Positions 1 to 7,670 of a stretch of DNA of 64,000 bases are shown piece by piece (within the stretch, counting starts at the first letter, position 1; each line of letters starts with the position of its first letter). Source of the DNA: Atopobiaceae bacterium (lineage in GTDB: Bacteria; Actinomycetota; Coriobacteriia; Coriobacteriales; Atopobiaceae); contig JALCUE010000003.1 in the NCBI GenBank assembly GCA_022655215.1, positions 124,001 to 188,000 of the forward strand. Direction: 5' to 3'. Made by a program: the position numbers and the translations under genes. Below the pieces are notes generated by a model. It had not been told where the DNA came from and ran no database searches. It was given only the letters and a program-made list of their open reading frames with translations.

Positions 1-633
1 GCCGGAGGTGCCGTGGAGGACCAGCGGGATGCTCACCTTGGAGCGGATCTCCTTCAGGATCTCCTGCTCGATGTGCGGGGTGCCCTTGTAGACGCCATGG
101 GCGGTGCCCACGCCCACGGCCAGGCTGGTGCAGCCGGTGCGCTCGACGAACTCTACGGCCTCGTCGGGGTCGGTGAAGGGGTTCTCCTTGCCGGCGTCAG
201 GACCGTCGTCCTCCTTGCCGCCCACCTTGCCGAGCTCGGCCTCAACGGGGATGCCCATGGCCGCGGCAGGCTTGCAGACGCTCTCGGTGAGCTCCATGTT
301 CTGCTCGAACGGCACGTGGGAGCCGTCGATCATGACGGAGGTGTAGCCGGTGTGGATGGCCTGCATGCAGCGGTCGAAGCCATCGCCGTGGTCGAGGTGG
401 AGCGCCACGGGGATGTCGGTGCGCTCCGCGGCGGCCTTGACCATGCCGTAGAAGTAGTCGAGACCGGCGTACTTCACCGTGCCCGGGGTGGTCTGCATGA
501 TGACGGGGGAGTGCCTCTCCTCGGCGGCGGCCAGCACCGCCATGACGAACTCGAGGTTCTCAACGTTGAAGGCGCCGACGGCATAGTGGCCCTTCTGGGC
601 GTCGAGCAGCATGTCCTTGGTGGTTACGAGCAT
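1..633 (-). CDS. gatY: Class II tagatose/fructose-bisphosphate aldolase, GatY/KbaY-like (3' end outside window)
   Basis: Class II zinc aldolase that splits tagatose-1,6-bisphosphate (or fructose-1,6-bisphosphate) into DHAP and glyceraldehyde-3-phosphate in the cytoplasm. The reverse-strand frame is open from the ATG at 633 to base 1, giving 211 codons of an expected ~285; the C-terminus is cut by the window edge. Visible family motifs are AFNV near the start, HLDHG (metal and catalytic region), MIDGSH, VEAELG, GTAHG and LHG at the edge, the last two supplying zinc histidines. It lies 109 nt downstream of the PfkB kinase on the same strand, so kinase then aldolase form the lower tagatose-6-phosphate pathway. 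The motif pattern resembles GatY/KbaY more than LacD, which is a class I enzyme; a plain fructose-bisphosphate aldolase cannot be excluded. Confidence 0.85.
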   Translation of the reverse strand, partial: MLVTTKDMLLDAQKGHYAVGAFNVENLEFVMAVLAAAEERHSPVIMQTTPGTVKYAGLDYFYGMVKAAAERTDIPVALHLDHGDGFDRCMQAIHTGYTSVMIDGSHVPFEQNMELTESVCKPAAAMGIPVEAELGKVGGKEDDGPDAGKENPFTDPDEAVEFVERTGCTSLAVGVGTAHGVYKGTPHIEQEILKEIRSKVSIPLVLHGTSG

Positions 634-742
634 GGTCTGTCTCCTTTTCCGCCGGATGCGCCGGCATTGGTCGACTATCGAGACTATCGGACTATCGAGA
701 CGGCCGCGCCGCGACGGCGCCGCCGATGGTTCCCTGATCTGG

Positions 743-1675
743 CTACGCGATCCTCTCGACCGTGGTGCCCTCGCGCAGGCGATCGGCCTCGGCCATGTCG
801 AAGTGGCCGGTGCTCGCGGTGAGGCAGTTGGCGGAGGCGCAGCTCATGGCATAGGCGAGCTGGTCGGGCGCGGACATGCCGCGGGCCATGGCGACGGCGA
901 AGGCGCCCACCATGGTGTCGCCCGAGCCCACCGGGTTCACGACCTCGATCCTGGGCGCGCGTCCGCGGAAGGTCCCCTCGTCGCAGCACATGATGGCACC
1001 GTCCCCGCCGAGCGAGACCACGACCTGCGAGATCCCCTTGGCGTGGAGCTCTCGGGCAGCGGAGGCGACCTCTTCGGTGGAGCTCACCTTCCTGCCGAGC
1101 ACCGCGCCGATCTCGTCGGTGTTGGGCTTGACCATGGTGGGGAGGGCCTCGACGCCGTTCAGGAGCAGCTCGCCCGAGGTGTCGAGGATGACGGGCTTGC
1201 CCAGCGCCCTCACGGCCGAGACGAGCGCCACGTAGGAGTCCTTGGGCATGCCGGCGGGCACCGATCCGTTCATGGTGACGACGTCCGCCTTGGCAGCGAG
1301 CTGGCCGATCTTCTCGACCATGGCGTCCACCTCGGCGGACGTGACCTCTCGGCCGGGCTCGAGGAACTCGGTGGAGCGGCCGGAGGGCTCGAGGACGTTG
1401 ATGCAGCAGCGGGTCTCGGTGGCCACGTGGACGAAGTCCTGGGCGATGCCGTCGGCCGCGAGCAGGTCGCAGAGGAGCTGGCCGTTGTTGCCGCCCACGA
1501 AGCCGGTCGCCAGGACCTCCTCACCGCAGGTCGCCACGGCGCGACTGCAGTTGAGACCCTTGCCGCCCGCCACGTCGATGACCGTGGCCACGCGCTGGAC
1601 CTCGCCCACCTCGAGGGGGGATGAGATCTGGTAGGCCTTGTCTATCGAGGTGTTGAGAGTGACCGTGCAGATCAT
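743..1675 (-). CDS. lacC: PfkB-family tagatose-6-phosphate kinase / 1-phosphofructokinase
   Basis: A 310-residue PfkB (ribokinase-type) kinase expected to phosphorylate tagatose-6-phosphate to the 1,6-bisphosphate. It starts MICTVTLNTSIDK, has the glycine-rich GGKGLN segment near residue 38 and ends with the anion-hole/catalytic motif GSGDT, so it looks intact. A GGAGG Shine-Dalgarno sequence sits just upstream of the ATG at 1675. Its partner downstream is the class II aldolase, and lacA/lacB lie close by, which favours LacC over FruK. A second, different PfkB gene lies at 14154. Divergence from the DeoR regulator at 2015 suggests that regulator may control this operon (inference). Confidence 0.85.
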   Translation of the reverse strand: MICTVTLNTSIDKAYQISSPLEVGEVQRVATVIDVAGGKGLNCSRAVATCGEEVLATGFVGGNNGQLLCDLLAADGIAQDFVHVATETRCCINVLEPSGRSTEFLEPGREVTSAEVDAMVEKIGQLAAKADVVTMNGSVPAGMPKDSYVALVSAVRALGKPVILDTSGELLLNGVEALPTMVKPNTDEIGAVLGRKVSSTEEVASAARELHAKGISQVVVSLGGDGAIMCCDEGTFRGRAPRIEVVNPVGSGDTMVGAFAVAMARGMSAPDQLAYAMSCASANCLTASTGHFDMAEADRLREGTTVERIA

Positions 1676-2014
1676 GCGCGCCTCCGCGTGTCATCGACCT
1701 TCGTCCGGGATCTGGGTCCCGAACCCTTCAAGAGGCAGTCTACCCGGCTTGGCTTCTCCCCATCGTTCGAGGTGAGGAGGGGAATCGAAAGCAAAGGCGA
1801 CATCACTGGTTGGCATTCCGCATGAATGGGGGCGAAATCGGCGACTTCCCTTGTCGGATGGCGGAAACGAAAGTGACGACAAGGCTATTGCTTGCTAATA
1901 TGGAAAGAGAAGAAAACCAAATCGCCATAACTCTTGCGCAATGGCAAGGAGAGCGGTCAGTTCGTGGGCGTGACCGTCGTGGGTCGTGGGCGAGGAGGGG
2001 AAGGGGAGGTCGTC
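1676..2014. other. Divergent intergenic region between the kinase gene and a DeoR regulator
   Basis: This 339-base stretch holds no convincing gene. It is A+T-richer than its flanks, especially after about 1860, and must carry the start signals for both outward-reading genes. A good sigma-70 promoter for the rightward gene is listed separately. I see no clear -10/-35 pair for the leftward kinase gene and no strong palindrome. Confidence 0.6.
1873..1901 (+). promoter_or_regulatory. Predicted promoter of the DeoR-family gene at 2015
   Basis: GTGACG (1873-1878), a 17-bp spacer and a TAATAT -10 box (1896-1901), located in an A+T-rich patch about 110 bp ahead of the start codon. The -10 is near consensus and the -35 is weaker. 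Confidence 0.5.
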
Positions 2015-2800
2015 ATGGCGGCATCGTTTGCCGAGGAGAGGCGCGCGGCCATCATGTCCATGCTCGACCGGGACGCCTCCGTCCAGGTGGCCGACATCGC
2101 CTCGGCGTTCGGTGTCTCCAGGGTCACGGCCAGGGCCGACCTCGATGCCCTCGAGCGCGACGGGAAGCTTCGCCGGACCCACGGAGGTGCGGTCTCCCTC
2201 TCCAAGACCCTCACCGTCTCTATCCAGGACCAGCGCGTGAACGTCAACGTGGCCGCGAAGCAGGCGATCGCGCGGGCGGCGCTGCGCTTCGTCCATGATG
2301 GTGATGCCATCCTCGTGGACTCGGGCACCACCGCGCTCGAGCTCGTGCGCGCGCTCGGCTCGCGCGACGGCGTCACGGTGGTGACGGGCGACTTCACCAT
2401 CTCCGACTTCGTGGACCGATCCCTTCCCAGGACCGACGTCGTCATGCTCGGCGGGGCCCTGCGCAAGGGACATCGCTACACCTACGGCCCGCTCGCGCTG
2501 CGTTCCCTCGAGGCACTGCATCCCACGAGCGCCTTCCTGTGTCCCACGTCCTACGTCCCCGGTCGCGGCCTCATGACCAACTACGCCGCGATGGCCGAGC
2601 TCAAAGCTGCGTTCCTCAGCTGCGCCGAGCACCGCTACGTCCTCATGGACGCGAGCAAGGTGGGTGCCCCGGGCCTCCTGCGGTTCGGCGACCTCTCGGG
2701 CGTCGAGGCCGTGGTGATGGACGCCGATCCGGATGGCGCCGTGGCGGCGGACCTCGAGCGGCTCGGCCGTGCGGGCGACCTCATCCTGGCGGGGGAGTAG
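2015..2800 (+). CDS. DeoR/GlpR-family transcriptional regulator
   Basis: A 261-residue sugar-phosphate-responsive repressor. The N-terminus (residues ~1-60) is a DeoR winged helix-turn-helix with VADIASAFGVSRVTARADL and the THGGA wing; the rest is the SIS-like effector domain with DSGTTALEL. I chose the ATG at 2015 because AAGGGGAGG lies just ahead of it; an upstream in-frame ATG at 1934 would add 27 residues that do not look like the family. It is divergent from the lacC-gatY pair, its likely target. Its last codons (AGDLILAGE) are duplicated as a 33-bp repeat at 4059, on the far side of the nuclease-like gene, so the 3' end of this gene marks one border of an apparent insertion. Confidence 0.85.
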   Translation: MAASFAEERRAAIMSMLDRDASVQVADIASAFGVSRVTARADLDALERDGKLRRTHGGAVSLSKTLTVSIQDQRVNVNVAAKQAIARAALRFVHDGDAILVDSGTTALELVRALGSRDGVTVVTGDFTISDFVDRSLPRTDVVMLGGALRKGHRYTYGPLALRSLEALHPTSAFLCPTSYVPGRGLMTNYAAMAELKAAFLSCAEHRYVLMDASKVGAPGLLRFGDLSGVEAVVMDADPDGAVAADLERLGRAGDLILAGE

Positions 2801-2803
2801 GGC
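2771..2803 (+). repeat. Left copy of 33-bp imperfect direct repeat flanking the nuclease-like gene
   Basis: Bases 2771-2803 match 4059-4091 at 29 of 33 positions, and all four differences are transitions. The left copy encodes the final residues and stop of the DeoR regulator; the right copy is non-coding. The pair brackets about 1.25 kb of lower-GC DNA containing one gene. Confidence 0.75.
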
Positions 2804-2809
2804 TCGCTC

Positions 2810-2841
2810 CGTCAGGAACGTGCATCGTCAGGAATGCGCAT
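2810..2841 (+). repeat. Tandem 16-bp repeat, two copies
   Basis: The unit CGTCAGGAACGTGCAT (2810-2825) is followed at once by CGTCAGGAATGCGCAT (2826-2841), two mismatches apart. It lies just inside the left border of the apparent insertion. Function unknown. Confidence 0.6.
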
Positions 2842-2960
2842 AGAGAACGATTGAATCCAAGTGAAGTTGTCTCTCTTGTCGAGTCTGGTTGGGTCTTCTT
2901 GGACTCATTCGTTCTCTACTCGCAATTTGCGCAACCAGATGAGCAATCGATTCTCCTTGG

Positions 2961-3923
2961 CTATAGGATTCTCTCGCGCAGCACGCGGTTCCTCTCGGCG
3001 TGGTCATAGCTTGGCGAGCGGTCGTAAATCCCCAGGACCTTTCTGATGACCCCCACTACGCAGTCGAGGTCATGCTTGCACTTGAGCTGTTCGTTCGTAA
3101 GCGTGATGACCTCAATGCCGGACTCCCTGAGTTGGGCCCTCCGCCGCGAGTCGGCGGCGATGCGATCTGCTCCGGTGTGGAACATGTCACTCTCATATTC
3201 GAGGTCGAGCCCAGCAAGACCGTTCATCGGATTGTTCCAGAAGATGTCGCAAGACCTCCAGCCATCCTCTCTGCCGATTCCCCTGAACCAGGGGTTGAGC
3301 GTGGGCTGCGGAAGGCCATAGCCTCCAAGCCTCTTCGGCAGGGAAAGGAGCATCGCGACCGCGGTCTCGCGAGGCGAGGCCGAATTCGCAAGGATGTGTG
3401 ACACAGCCCTTCTCGCCTTCGGCTTTCCATTGAAGGAGCTGGTCTCGAGCAGGGTCTTCTTGAGCGAATCGGGCGTCATGAGGGGAGGACGTTGCGAAAG
3501 GCTCCTGTTGTCCAGGCCAGTCGAGTATTTCCCGCAGAGCTCATACCCGAGCATGATGAGGCCAAACAGGTCGAGAGCCGAAGCCATCTGAAGGAAGGTG
3601 TATTCGGGGGAGCTGATGAGGACGTGTCTGCCCATGAGCCTGAAGGCTCCAGGCGGGGGAGGGCTCGACCATACATGACAGTGCAGGGAGTTCGATTCCC
3701 TCCGGTATTCCTCGTTCGCCACAAGCACATCCAAAGGGCCATCGAGCGCCCAGGGGAAGTCGATCTCTCGCATGACGTTCGCATCGATGAAAGGGACGTG
3801 GAGATAATAGCGTCCGAGCTGTAGCTCCTTGCCCATGACGAGAGGATCGGGAGCGTGAAACGAAGCGGTCCCGATGAGGCGATGGCGTCGCAGGGCGGTG
3901 TCATGGCTGATGAGAATCGTCAT
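2961..3923 (-). CDS. Uncharacterised protein with a possible PD-(D/E)XK-type nuclease C-terminus
   Basis: I do not recognise a named family. The 320-residue protein starts at the ATG at 3923 (MTILISHDTA); the open frame extends upstream, but those residues lie in the flanking repeat and terminator region. Residues ~230-285 contain GLDLEYESD, a His, an acidic D then SRRRAQL, and GIEVITLT. This spacing resembles the DUF559/Vsr-type endonuclease fold, in which the first acids bind metal and the D..R..L helix follows. The N-terminal two-thirds has an odd mix of WSSPPPPGAFR and an ISSPEYTFLQMA segment reminiscent of AbiEi-type antitoxin/regulator C-terminal domains. G+C is visibly lower than in neighbours. 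The gene interrupts an otherwise coherent tagatose-pathway cluster and is bracketed by a 33-bp repeat, so acquisition is likely; the nuclease role is inference. Confidence 0.6.
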   Translation of the reverse strand: MTILISHDTALRRHRLIGTASFHAPDPLVMGKELQLGRYYLHVPFIDANVMREIDFPWALDGPLDVLVANEEYRRESNSLHCHVWSSPPPPGAFRLMGRHVLISSPEYTFLQMASALDLFGLIMLGYELCGKYSTGLDNRSLSQRPPLMTPDSLKKTLLETSSFNGKPKARRAVSHILANSASPRETAVAMLLSLPKRLGGYGLPQPTLNPWFRGIGREDGWRSCDIFWNNPMNGLAGLDLEYESDMFHTGADRIAADSRRRAQLRESGIEVITLTNEQLKCKHDLDCVVGVIRKVLGIYDRSPSYDHAERNRVLRERIL

Positions 3924-3973
3924 ATGGAGATGGTATCGGAGGCAAGGTCCTGTCTGCAGGAAACTCGAGATGA

Positions 3974-4042
3974 GAACGACCAAGTGCGGGTAATCGTCGG
4001 TCGGAAGCAGTGAAATCAGAAAACACCCTGGTTTGGTCGTTC
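3974..4042. repeat. 10-bp inverted repeat upstream of the nuclease-like gene
   Basis: GAACGACCAA at 3974-3983 and its exact complement TTGGTCGTTC at 4033-4042 lie 49 bp apart, between the gene start and the right border of the apparent insertion. It could be an operator, a structured leader or an element end; nothing decides between them. Confidence 0.5.
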
Positions 4043-4058
4043 TATACGCGTGATTTGC

Positions 4059-4091
4059 GCGGGCGACCTCATTCTGGCGGAGAAGTGGGGC
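4059..4091 (+). repeat. Right copy of 33-bp imperfect direct repeat
   Basis: Partner of 2771-2803 (29/33 identical). It still translates as AGDLILAEKW in the original reading frame but lies outside any gene, so it looks like a duplicated tail of the DeoR gene. Confidence 0.75.
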
Positions 4092-4110
4092 GCGGCTTAC
4101 GACAGCAGAC

Positions 4111-4136
4111 GACCCCGGGGCCGAGGCCTCGGGGTC
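4111..4136. terminator. Stem-loop, probable terminator at the 3' end of lacB
   Basis: GACCCCGGGGCC pairs with GGCCTCGGGGTC through one G-U. There is no clear U-tract on either side. It sits 41 bp past the lacB stop and probably once served both converging genes before the nuclease segment arrived. Confidence 0.5.
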
Positions 4137-4177
4137 GCAAGTCGGCTCGCATGTGCGCCGTTGTGCGCGGTCACGCC

Positions 4178-4696
4178 CTAGTCGTGGTAGTAGCCCTCGT
4201 CCCACTTCTTGTTGATCTCGTCGAAGAAGTGAGGGTCGGCCTGTGCGGCGGCGTCTCCCTGCCACACGGCGTCGATCTTGGCCACCATGGCGTCGTTTTC
4301 CGGCGTGGCCTTGTACTCGGCCGCCAGGAAGGCGTCGACGATGTCGGCCACGAGGAACTCGCCGGTGATCTTGCCGCCGAAGCCGAGCACGTTGGCCTTG
4401 AGGTTCTCGCGGGCATACACGGCCGTGGCCATGTCGCGCACGAGCGGGCAGCGCGCGCCCGGCACCTTGTTCACGGAGTTGGTGATGCCCACGCCGGTGC
4501 CGCACATGACGACGCCCGCATCGGCCTTGCCGGAGGCCACGGCCTCGCCCACGCGCTTGCCGTAGATGGGGTAGTGCGTGCGGCTGTGGTCGTAGGTGCC
4601 GCAGTCGATGACCTCGTGTCCCATCTTCTTGAGGTGGTCGGAGAGGGCCATCTTCTCGGTGGTGACGATATGGTCGCAGCCAATCGCGATGATCAT
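4178..4696 (-). CDS. lacB: Galactose-6-phosphate isomerase subunit LacB
   Basis: The larger subunit (172 residues) of the heteromeric isomerase that converts galactose-6-phosphate to tagatose-6-phosphate in the cytoplasm. RpiB/LacAB family features are MIIAIGCDH at the start, the catalytic CGTGVG (the RpiB cysteine position is present as MCGTG), [13 protein letters not shown], and the GF.GGKITG phosphate-binding loop. Length matches LacB (~171) and not RpiB (~150). It lies 43 nt downstream of lacA on the same strand in a lacR-lacA-lacB unit. Confidence 0.93.
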   Translation of the reverse strand: MIIAIGCDHIVTTEKMALSDHLKKMGHEVIDCGTYDHSRTHYPIYGKRVGEAVASGKADAGVVMCGTGVGITNSVNKVPGARCPLVRDMATAVYARENLKANVLGFGGKITGEFLVADIVDAFLAAEYKATPENDAMVAKIDAVWQGDAAAQADPHFFDEINKKWDEGYYHD

Positions 4697-4739
4697 TTCA
4701 AGTGTCCCTTCTGTTGGGTGAGAGATTCGGTTCCGGCTG

Positions 4740-5168
4740 CTACGCCATCTTGTTGAGCATGTCCACGCGGACCTGGTGACGGCCGCCCGCGTAGGGCTCG
4801 GCCAGGAACTCGTCCACGATGCCGCGAGCGAGGTCGTCGCCCACGATGCCCGATCCCATGACGATCATGCGGGCGTTGTTGTGCTGACGGGTCATGTAGG
4901 CGGAGCGCTCGTCGGAGCACTCGCAGGCGATCATGCCCTTGACCTTGCAGGCGGCGATGTAGCTGCCGGCGCCGTAGCGGTCGAAGGCGAAGCCGAGGCT
5001 GTCGGGGTTGGCCATGAGGTCGTTCGCGACGGCCGTGGCGGAGTCGACGAAGTCGGCGGCGGGCCGCTCGCTCTTGTCGACGACCTCGTGACCCAGGGTC
5101 TTGAGGTAGGCCTTGACGGTCTCCTTGAGGGGCATGCCCTCGGCGTCCGATCCAATGACGATGCGCAT
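4740..5168 (-). CDS. lacA: Galactose-6-phosphate isomerase subunit LacA
   Basis: The smaller subunit (142 residues) of galactose-6-phosphate isomerase. It begins [16 protein letters not shown] and has the [13 protein letters not shown] segment, where the usual RpiB CGTG cysteine region is replaced as is normal for LacA, then [13 protein letters not shown]. The ATG at 5168 is preferred over one 20 codons upstream because the family begins here and AAAGGAAA precedes it. It pairs with lacB immediately downstream. Confidence 0.93.
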   Translation of the reverse strand: MRIVIGSDAEGMPLKETVKAYLKTLGHEVVDKSERPAADFVDSATAVANDLMANPDSLGFAFDRYGAGSYIAACKVKGMIACECSDERSAYMTRQHNNARMIVMGSGIVGDDLARGIVDEFLAEPYAGGRHQVRVDMLNKMA

Positions 5169-5241
5169 GTGCGTTTCCTTTCGATGATGGTGCGGGTCCA
5201 TGTGGCGGTGCCTGTCGGCTCCCCTCACGCCTCCCGGGGCG

Positions 5242-6006
5242 TCAGGAGATGACGGTGGTGATCTGGTCGAGCTGCTCTCGCTGCTCGGGGGTGATGTGCG
5301 TGTCGGTCACGAGACCATCGATGTCGGTGAGCTCGTAGAAGGTGAAGAAGTCGCGCTTGCCGACCTTGGATGAGTCGGCGACGAGGTAGCGCAGGTCGGC
5401 CTTGTCGAAGGCGAGCTGCTGGAGCCTGCCCTCCTCCATGTTCGAGGTCGAGACGGACGTCCCGAGCACGCCGTTGGCACCGATGAACGCCTTGTCTATG
5501 CCGAGCATGCCGAGCGCGTCCTCAGCCATGGGACCCACGAAGGCTCCCGTGCGAGGACGATAGAGACCGCCCACGAGGCAGAGGTCATAGCAGCTGCGGC
5601 TCTCGAGGAGGTTGAAGACGGGGAGGCTGTTCGTTATCACGCGCAGGTGGGCCTCGGGGAGGCGCTGGGCCATGATCTCGACCGTGGTGCCCGTGCCGAG
5701 GAAGATGGTGTCGCCGTCCTCGACGAGGGACACCGCGAGCTTGGCGACGCGGGCCTTCTCCGTGGTGTGGAGCGTGCGCTTCTCGCTGTGGGAGTACTCA
5801 TGGGGGACGACAAGACCGCGCTTGCCGTTGAGGCTCCTCGCGCCACCATGGACGCGTATGAGCCGCTGGTCCGAGGCGAGTTCGTCGAGGTCACGCCGGA
5901 CGGTCATCTCGGAGACGGAGAGGGACTCGGCCACGTCGCGCACGGTCACGGACCCACGGCCCTCGACGAGTCTGACGATGGCGTCCTGCCGCTCCGACTT
6001 GAGCAT
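5242..6006 (-). CDS. lacR: DeoR-family lactose/tagatose-6-phosphate repressor LacR
   Basis: A 254-residue DeoR-family repressor. The N-terminal wHTH (residues 1-57) reads [22 protein letters not shown] followed by RVHGGA; the effector domain has [10 protein letters not shown] and ends near the DSSKVG motif. In lactococci and staphylococci LacR releases DNA on binding tagatose-6-phosphate. It is the first gene of the lacR-lacA-lacB unit, 73 nt ahead of lacA. Its promoter carries three (G/A)AACA boxes spaced exactly 10 bp apart, and the same arrangement occurs upstream of lacE, which fits autoregulation plus control of lacEGF. Confidence 0.88.
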   Translation of the reverse strand: MLKSERQDAIVRLVEGRGSVTVRDVAESLSVSEMTVRRDLDELASDQRLIRVHGGARSLNGKRGLVVPHEYSHSEKRTLHTTEKARVAKLAVSLVEDGDTIFLGTGTTVEIMAQRLPEAHLRVITNSLPVFNLLESRSCYDLCLVGGLYRPRTGAFVGPMAEDALGMLGIDKAFIGANGVLGTSVSTSNMEEGRLQQLAFDKADLRYLVADSSKVGKRDFFTFYELTDIDGLVTDTHITPEQREQLDQITTVIS

Positions 6007-6043
6007 GTCCCCTCCTCGGTCGTCCTGTTCCCGTTACGAATAC

Positions 6044-6073
6044 GAACATAGTCAAACAGAAACGAACAGTCAA
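6044..6073 (-). promoter_or_regulatory. lacR promoter with overlapping phased operator boxes
   Basis: On the reverse strand TTGACT (6068-6073), a 17-bp spacer and TATGTT (6045-6050) form a good sigma-70 promoter. Boxes GAACA (6044-6048), AAACA (6054-6058) and GAACA (6064-6068), read on the plus strand, are spaced exactly 10 bp and overlap the core promoter, so a bound repressor would block it. Confidence 0.65.
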
Positions 6074-6149
6074 GAGGATTCGCCAAGGGAATTCGAGTGG
6101 AATCGGGACCGGCGCCCCTCCTCGCGAGGGGAGGGCGGGGGCCGGCCGG

Positions 6150-7166
6150 CTACCTGCTCGGAGGGGCGGCCACGGTCCCGCGCTTCACGAGCGTGCCGGG
6201 GATGAGCACGTGCTGGCGACCGCGCGGCATGTCATGCGTGCCCGTCACCTTGCGGAATGCCCAGAGGCCCACCTGGCGGTTGTCGAAGCGGACCGTGGTG
6301 AGACCGTTGTGAGGCACGAACAGGCCGAGGGAGTCGTCCACGCCCACGAGGCTGACGTCCTCGGGGATCCGCTTGCCGGCGTCGTGCATCGCCACGGCCA
6401 CGCCATAGGCCATCGCGTCGTTCGAGGCGTAGATGGCCGTGCAGGTGGGGTCGGCGGCCAGACGGGCCCCGGCCTCGTATCCGCTGTCCGCCGTCCAGTC
6501 GCCGCGGAGCACCTCGGGCGCCGGGATGCCGCGTGAGGCCAAGGCCTCGTAGTAGCCCTCCTCGCGTTGGGCTCCGGATATGGAGAGCTCGGGGCCGGAT
6601 ATGAAGTGAACGTTGGCGTGCCCGTGCTCGAGCAGGTGTGAGACGATCATCTCCGAACAGCCCATCTGGTCGTTGTCCACGGTGGAGCAGGTGGGGTGCT
6701 CGAGCATCGTGATGATCACGGTGTCAAGGCCGGGGAGGGGCTTGAACTCGCGGAAGTCAGGGACCATGCGGTTGAGGTTGAAGATCATGCCATCCACGGG
6801 AAGCGCGCTCATCCGCCGCGAGGCCTCCGTGAGGGAGAGGGTCTCGCCAGGTGCCATCTCCATGAGGGTGATGGCATGGTCCTCCGCGGCGGCGGCCGAG
6901 GTGATGCCCTCGAGGCGCAGCATATTTCCCGTGTCGGTGATGTTGAGCATGACGAGGCCTATGGAGCTGTATCGGCCTGCCTTGAGCGACCTGCCCGCGA
7001 AGCTTGGCCGATATCCGAGGTCGTCCATGGCGGCCCTCACCTTGTCGCGGGTCTCGGGGCGCACGGAGTCCGAGCCCCTCACCACACGCGAGACGGTCTG
7101 GGCGGAGACGCCGGCAGCGTCAGCGACATCGGCGAGTGAGACCGTCTGTGACTGTGACCTGGCCAT
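6150..7166 (-). CDS. LacI-family transcriptional regulator
   Basis: A 338-residue LacI/GalR repressor: N-terminal HTH with VSLADVADAAGVSAQTVSRV (residues ~8-27), hinge helix SLKAGR, then a periplasmic-binding-like sugar domain containing FISGP, SNDAMAYGV and VGVDDS. The start at 7166 was chosen because it gives the standard short lead to the HTH; the open frame extends 48 codons upstream without family character. It is divergent from lacEGF, and two AACGTT/ATCGCT-centred palindromes lie between them, suggesting a second layer of control over the lactose genes. The effector is unknown. Confidence 0.88.
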   Translation of the reverse strand: MARSQSQTVSLADVADAAGVSAQTVSRVVRGSDSVRPETRDKVRAAMDDLGYRPSFAGRSLKAGRYSSIGLVMLNITDTGNMLRLEGITSAAAAEDHAITLMEMAPGETLSLTEASRRMSALPVDGMIFNLNRMVPDFREFKPLPGLDTVIITMLEHPTCSTVDNDQMGCSEMIVSHLLEHGHANVHFISGPELSISGAQREEGYYEALASRGIPAPEVLRGDWTADSGYEAGARLAADPTCTAIYASNDAMAYGVAVAMHDAGKRIPEDVSLVGVDDSLGLFVPHNGLTTVRFDNRQVGLWAFRKVTGTHDMPRGRQHVLIPGTLVKRGTVAAPPSR

Positions 7167-7257
7167 CTTCGATCCTCTCGTCAGAATCTGCGCACGTCCC
7201 GTGCGGGTGGGGGCGGGGTGTCTCGCGTCGAGACGGCCTCTCGGCCCCGCGCTCTCT

Positions 7258-7273
7258 GTGTGAACGTTAACAC
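7258..7273. promoter_or_regulatory. LacI/GalR-type operator, proximal to the regulator gene
   Basis: A 16-bp palindrome GTGTGAACGTTAACAC with one mismatched pair and the central AACGTT typical of LacI-family operators. It lies ~90 bp upstream of the LacI-type gene start, fitting autoregulation. Confidence 0.65.
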
Positions 7274-7392
7274 TCGACTCGCTCAAATGGACCCAGGCGC
7301 ATCCGCTCAAGTCGCGAACATGACCGCTCGCAGTGCTTCGAGATGTTCGGATTCCACCTCTCCCTCTCAGATGTTAACGTAGCCATCAGAAA

Positions 7393-7408
7393 ATGTTATC
7401 GCTAACAT
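7393..7408. promoter_or_regulatory. LacI/GalR-type operator, proximal to lacE
   Basis: ATGTTATCGCTAACAT is a 16-bp palindrome with a single mismatched pair and a central CG, matching the site at 7258 in layout. The two centres are about 135 bp apart, which would allow looping. Confidence 0.65.
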
Positions 7409-7433
7409 GAACATGAACAAACAATCGTGAACA
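7409..7433 (+). promoter_or_regulatory. Putative LacR operator: three (G/A)AACA boxes at 10-bp spacing
   Basis: GAACA (7409-7413), AAACA (7419-7423) and GAACA (7429-7433) have the same order and exact 10-bp period as the boxes in the lacR promoter. The reverse complements are TGTTC/TGTTT, a DeoR-family half-site style. The array abuts the LacI-type palindrome. Confidence 0.6.
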
Positions 7434-7670
7434 AGCTCGTCGCAACCATATAGGCTGATGAGAGGAGCGGAGATGGACGAGAGGACGGCATGCCGGGCCC
7501 TGACGGACCATGTGCTCGAGAATCCCGCGCCGGCGAGTCCCTGACGAACCCCTAGGAACCAGCGAGGTCCGTCCGAGGCGTCCCGGCACCAGACGGTCCC
7601 CGAGCAAGTTGGCAGCACGTATCACCCGAACTCGTTCTGACAGGCAAGCAACCTCAAATGGAGGCAAGAA

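Larger units (their letters stand above)
7167..7670. other. Regulatory region between the LacI-type gene and lacE
   Basis: This 504-base intergenic region holds no convincing gene. It contains LacI-type palindromes at 7258-7273 and 7393-7408, a half-site near 7371 (ATGTTAACGTA), and LacR-like phased boxes at 7409-7433. A TATAGG at 7450-7455 is a possible lacE -10 box, without a good -35. A GGAGG Shine-Dalgarno sequence lies directly ahead of lacE. Confidence 0.6.
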
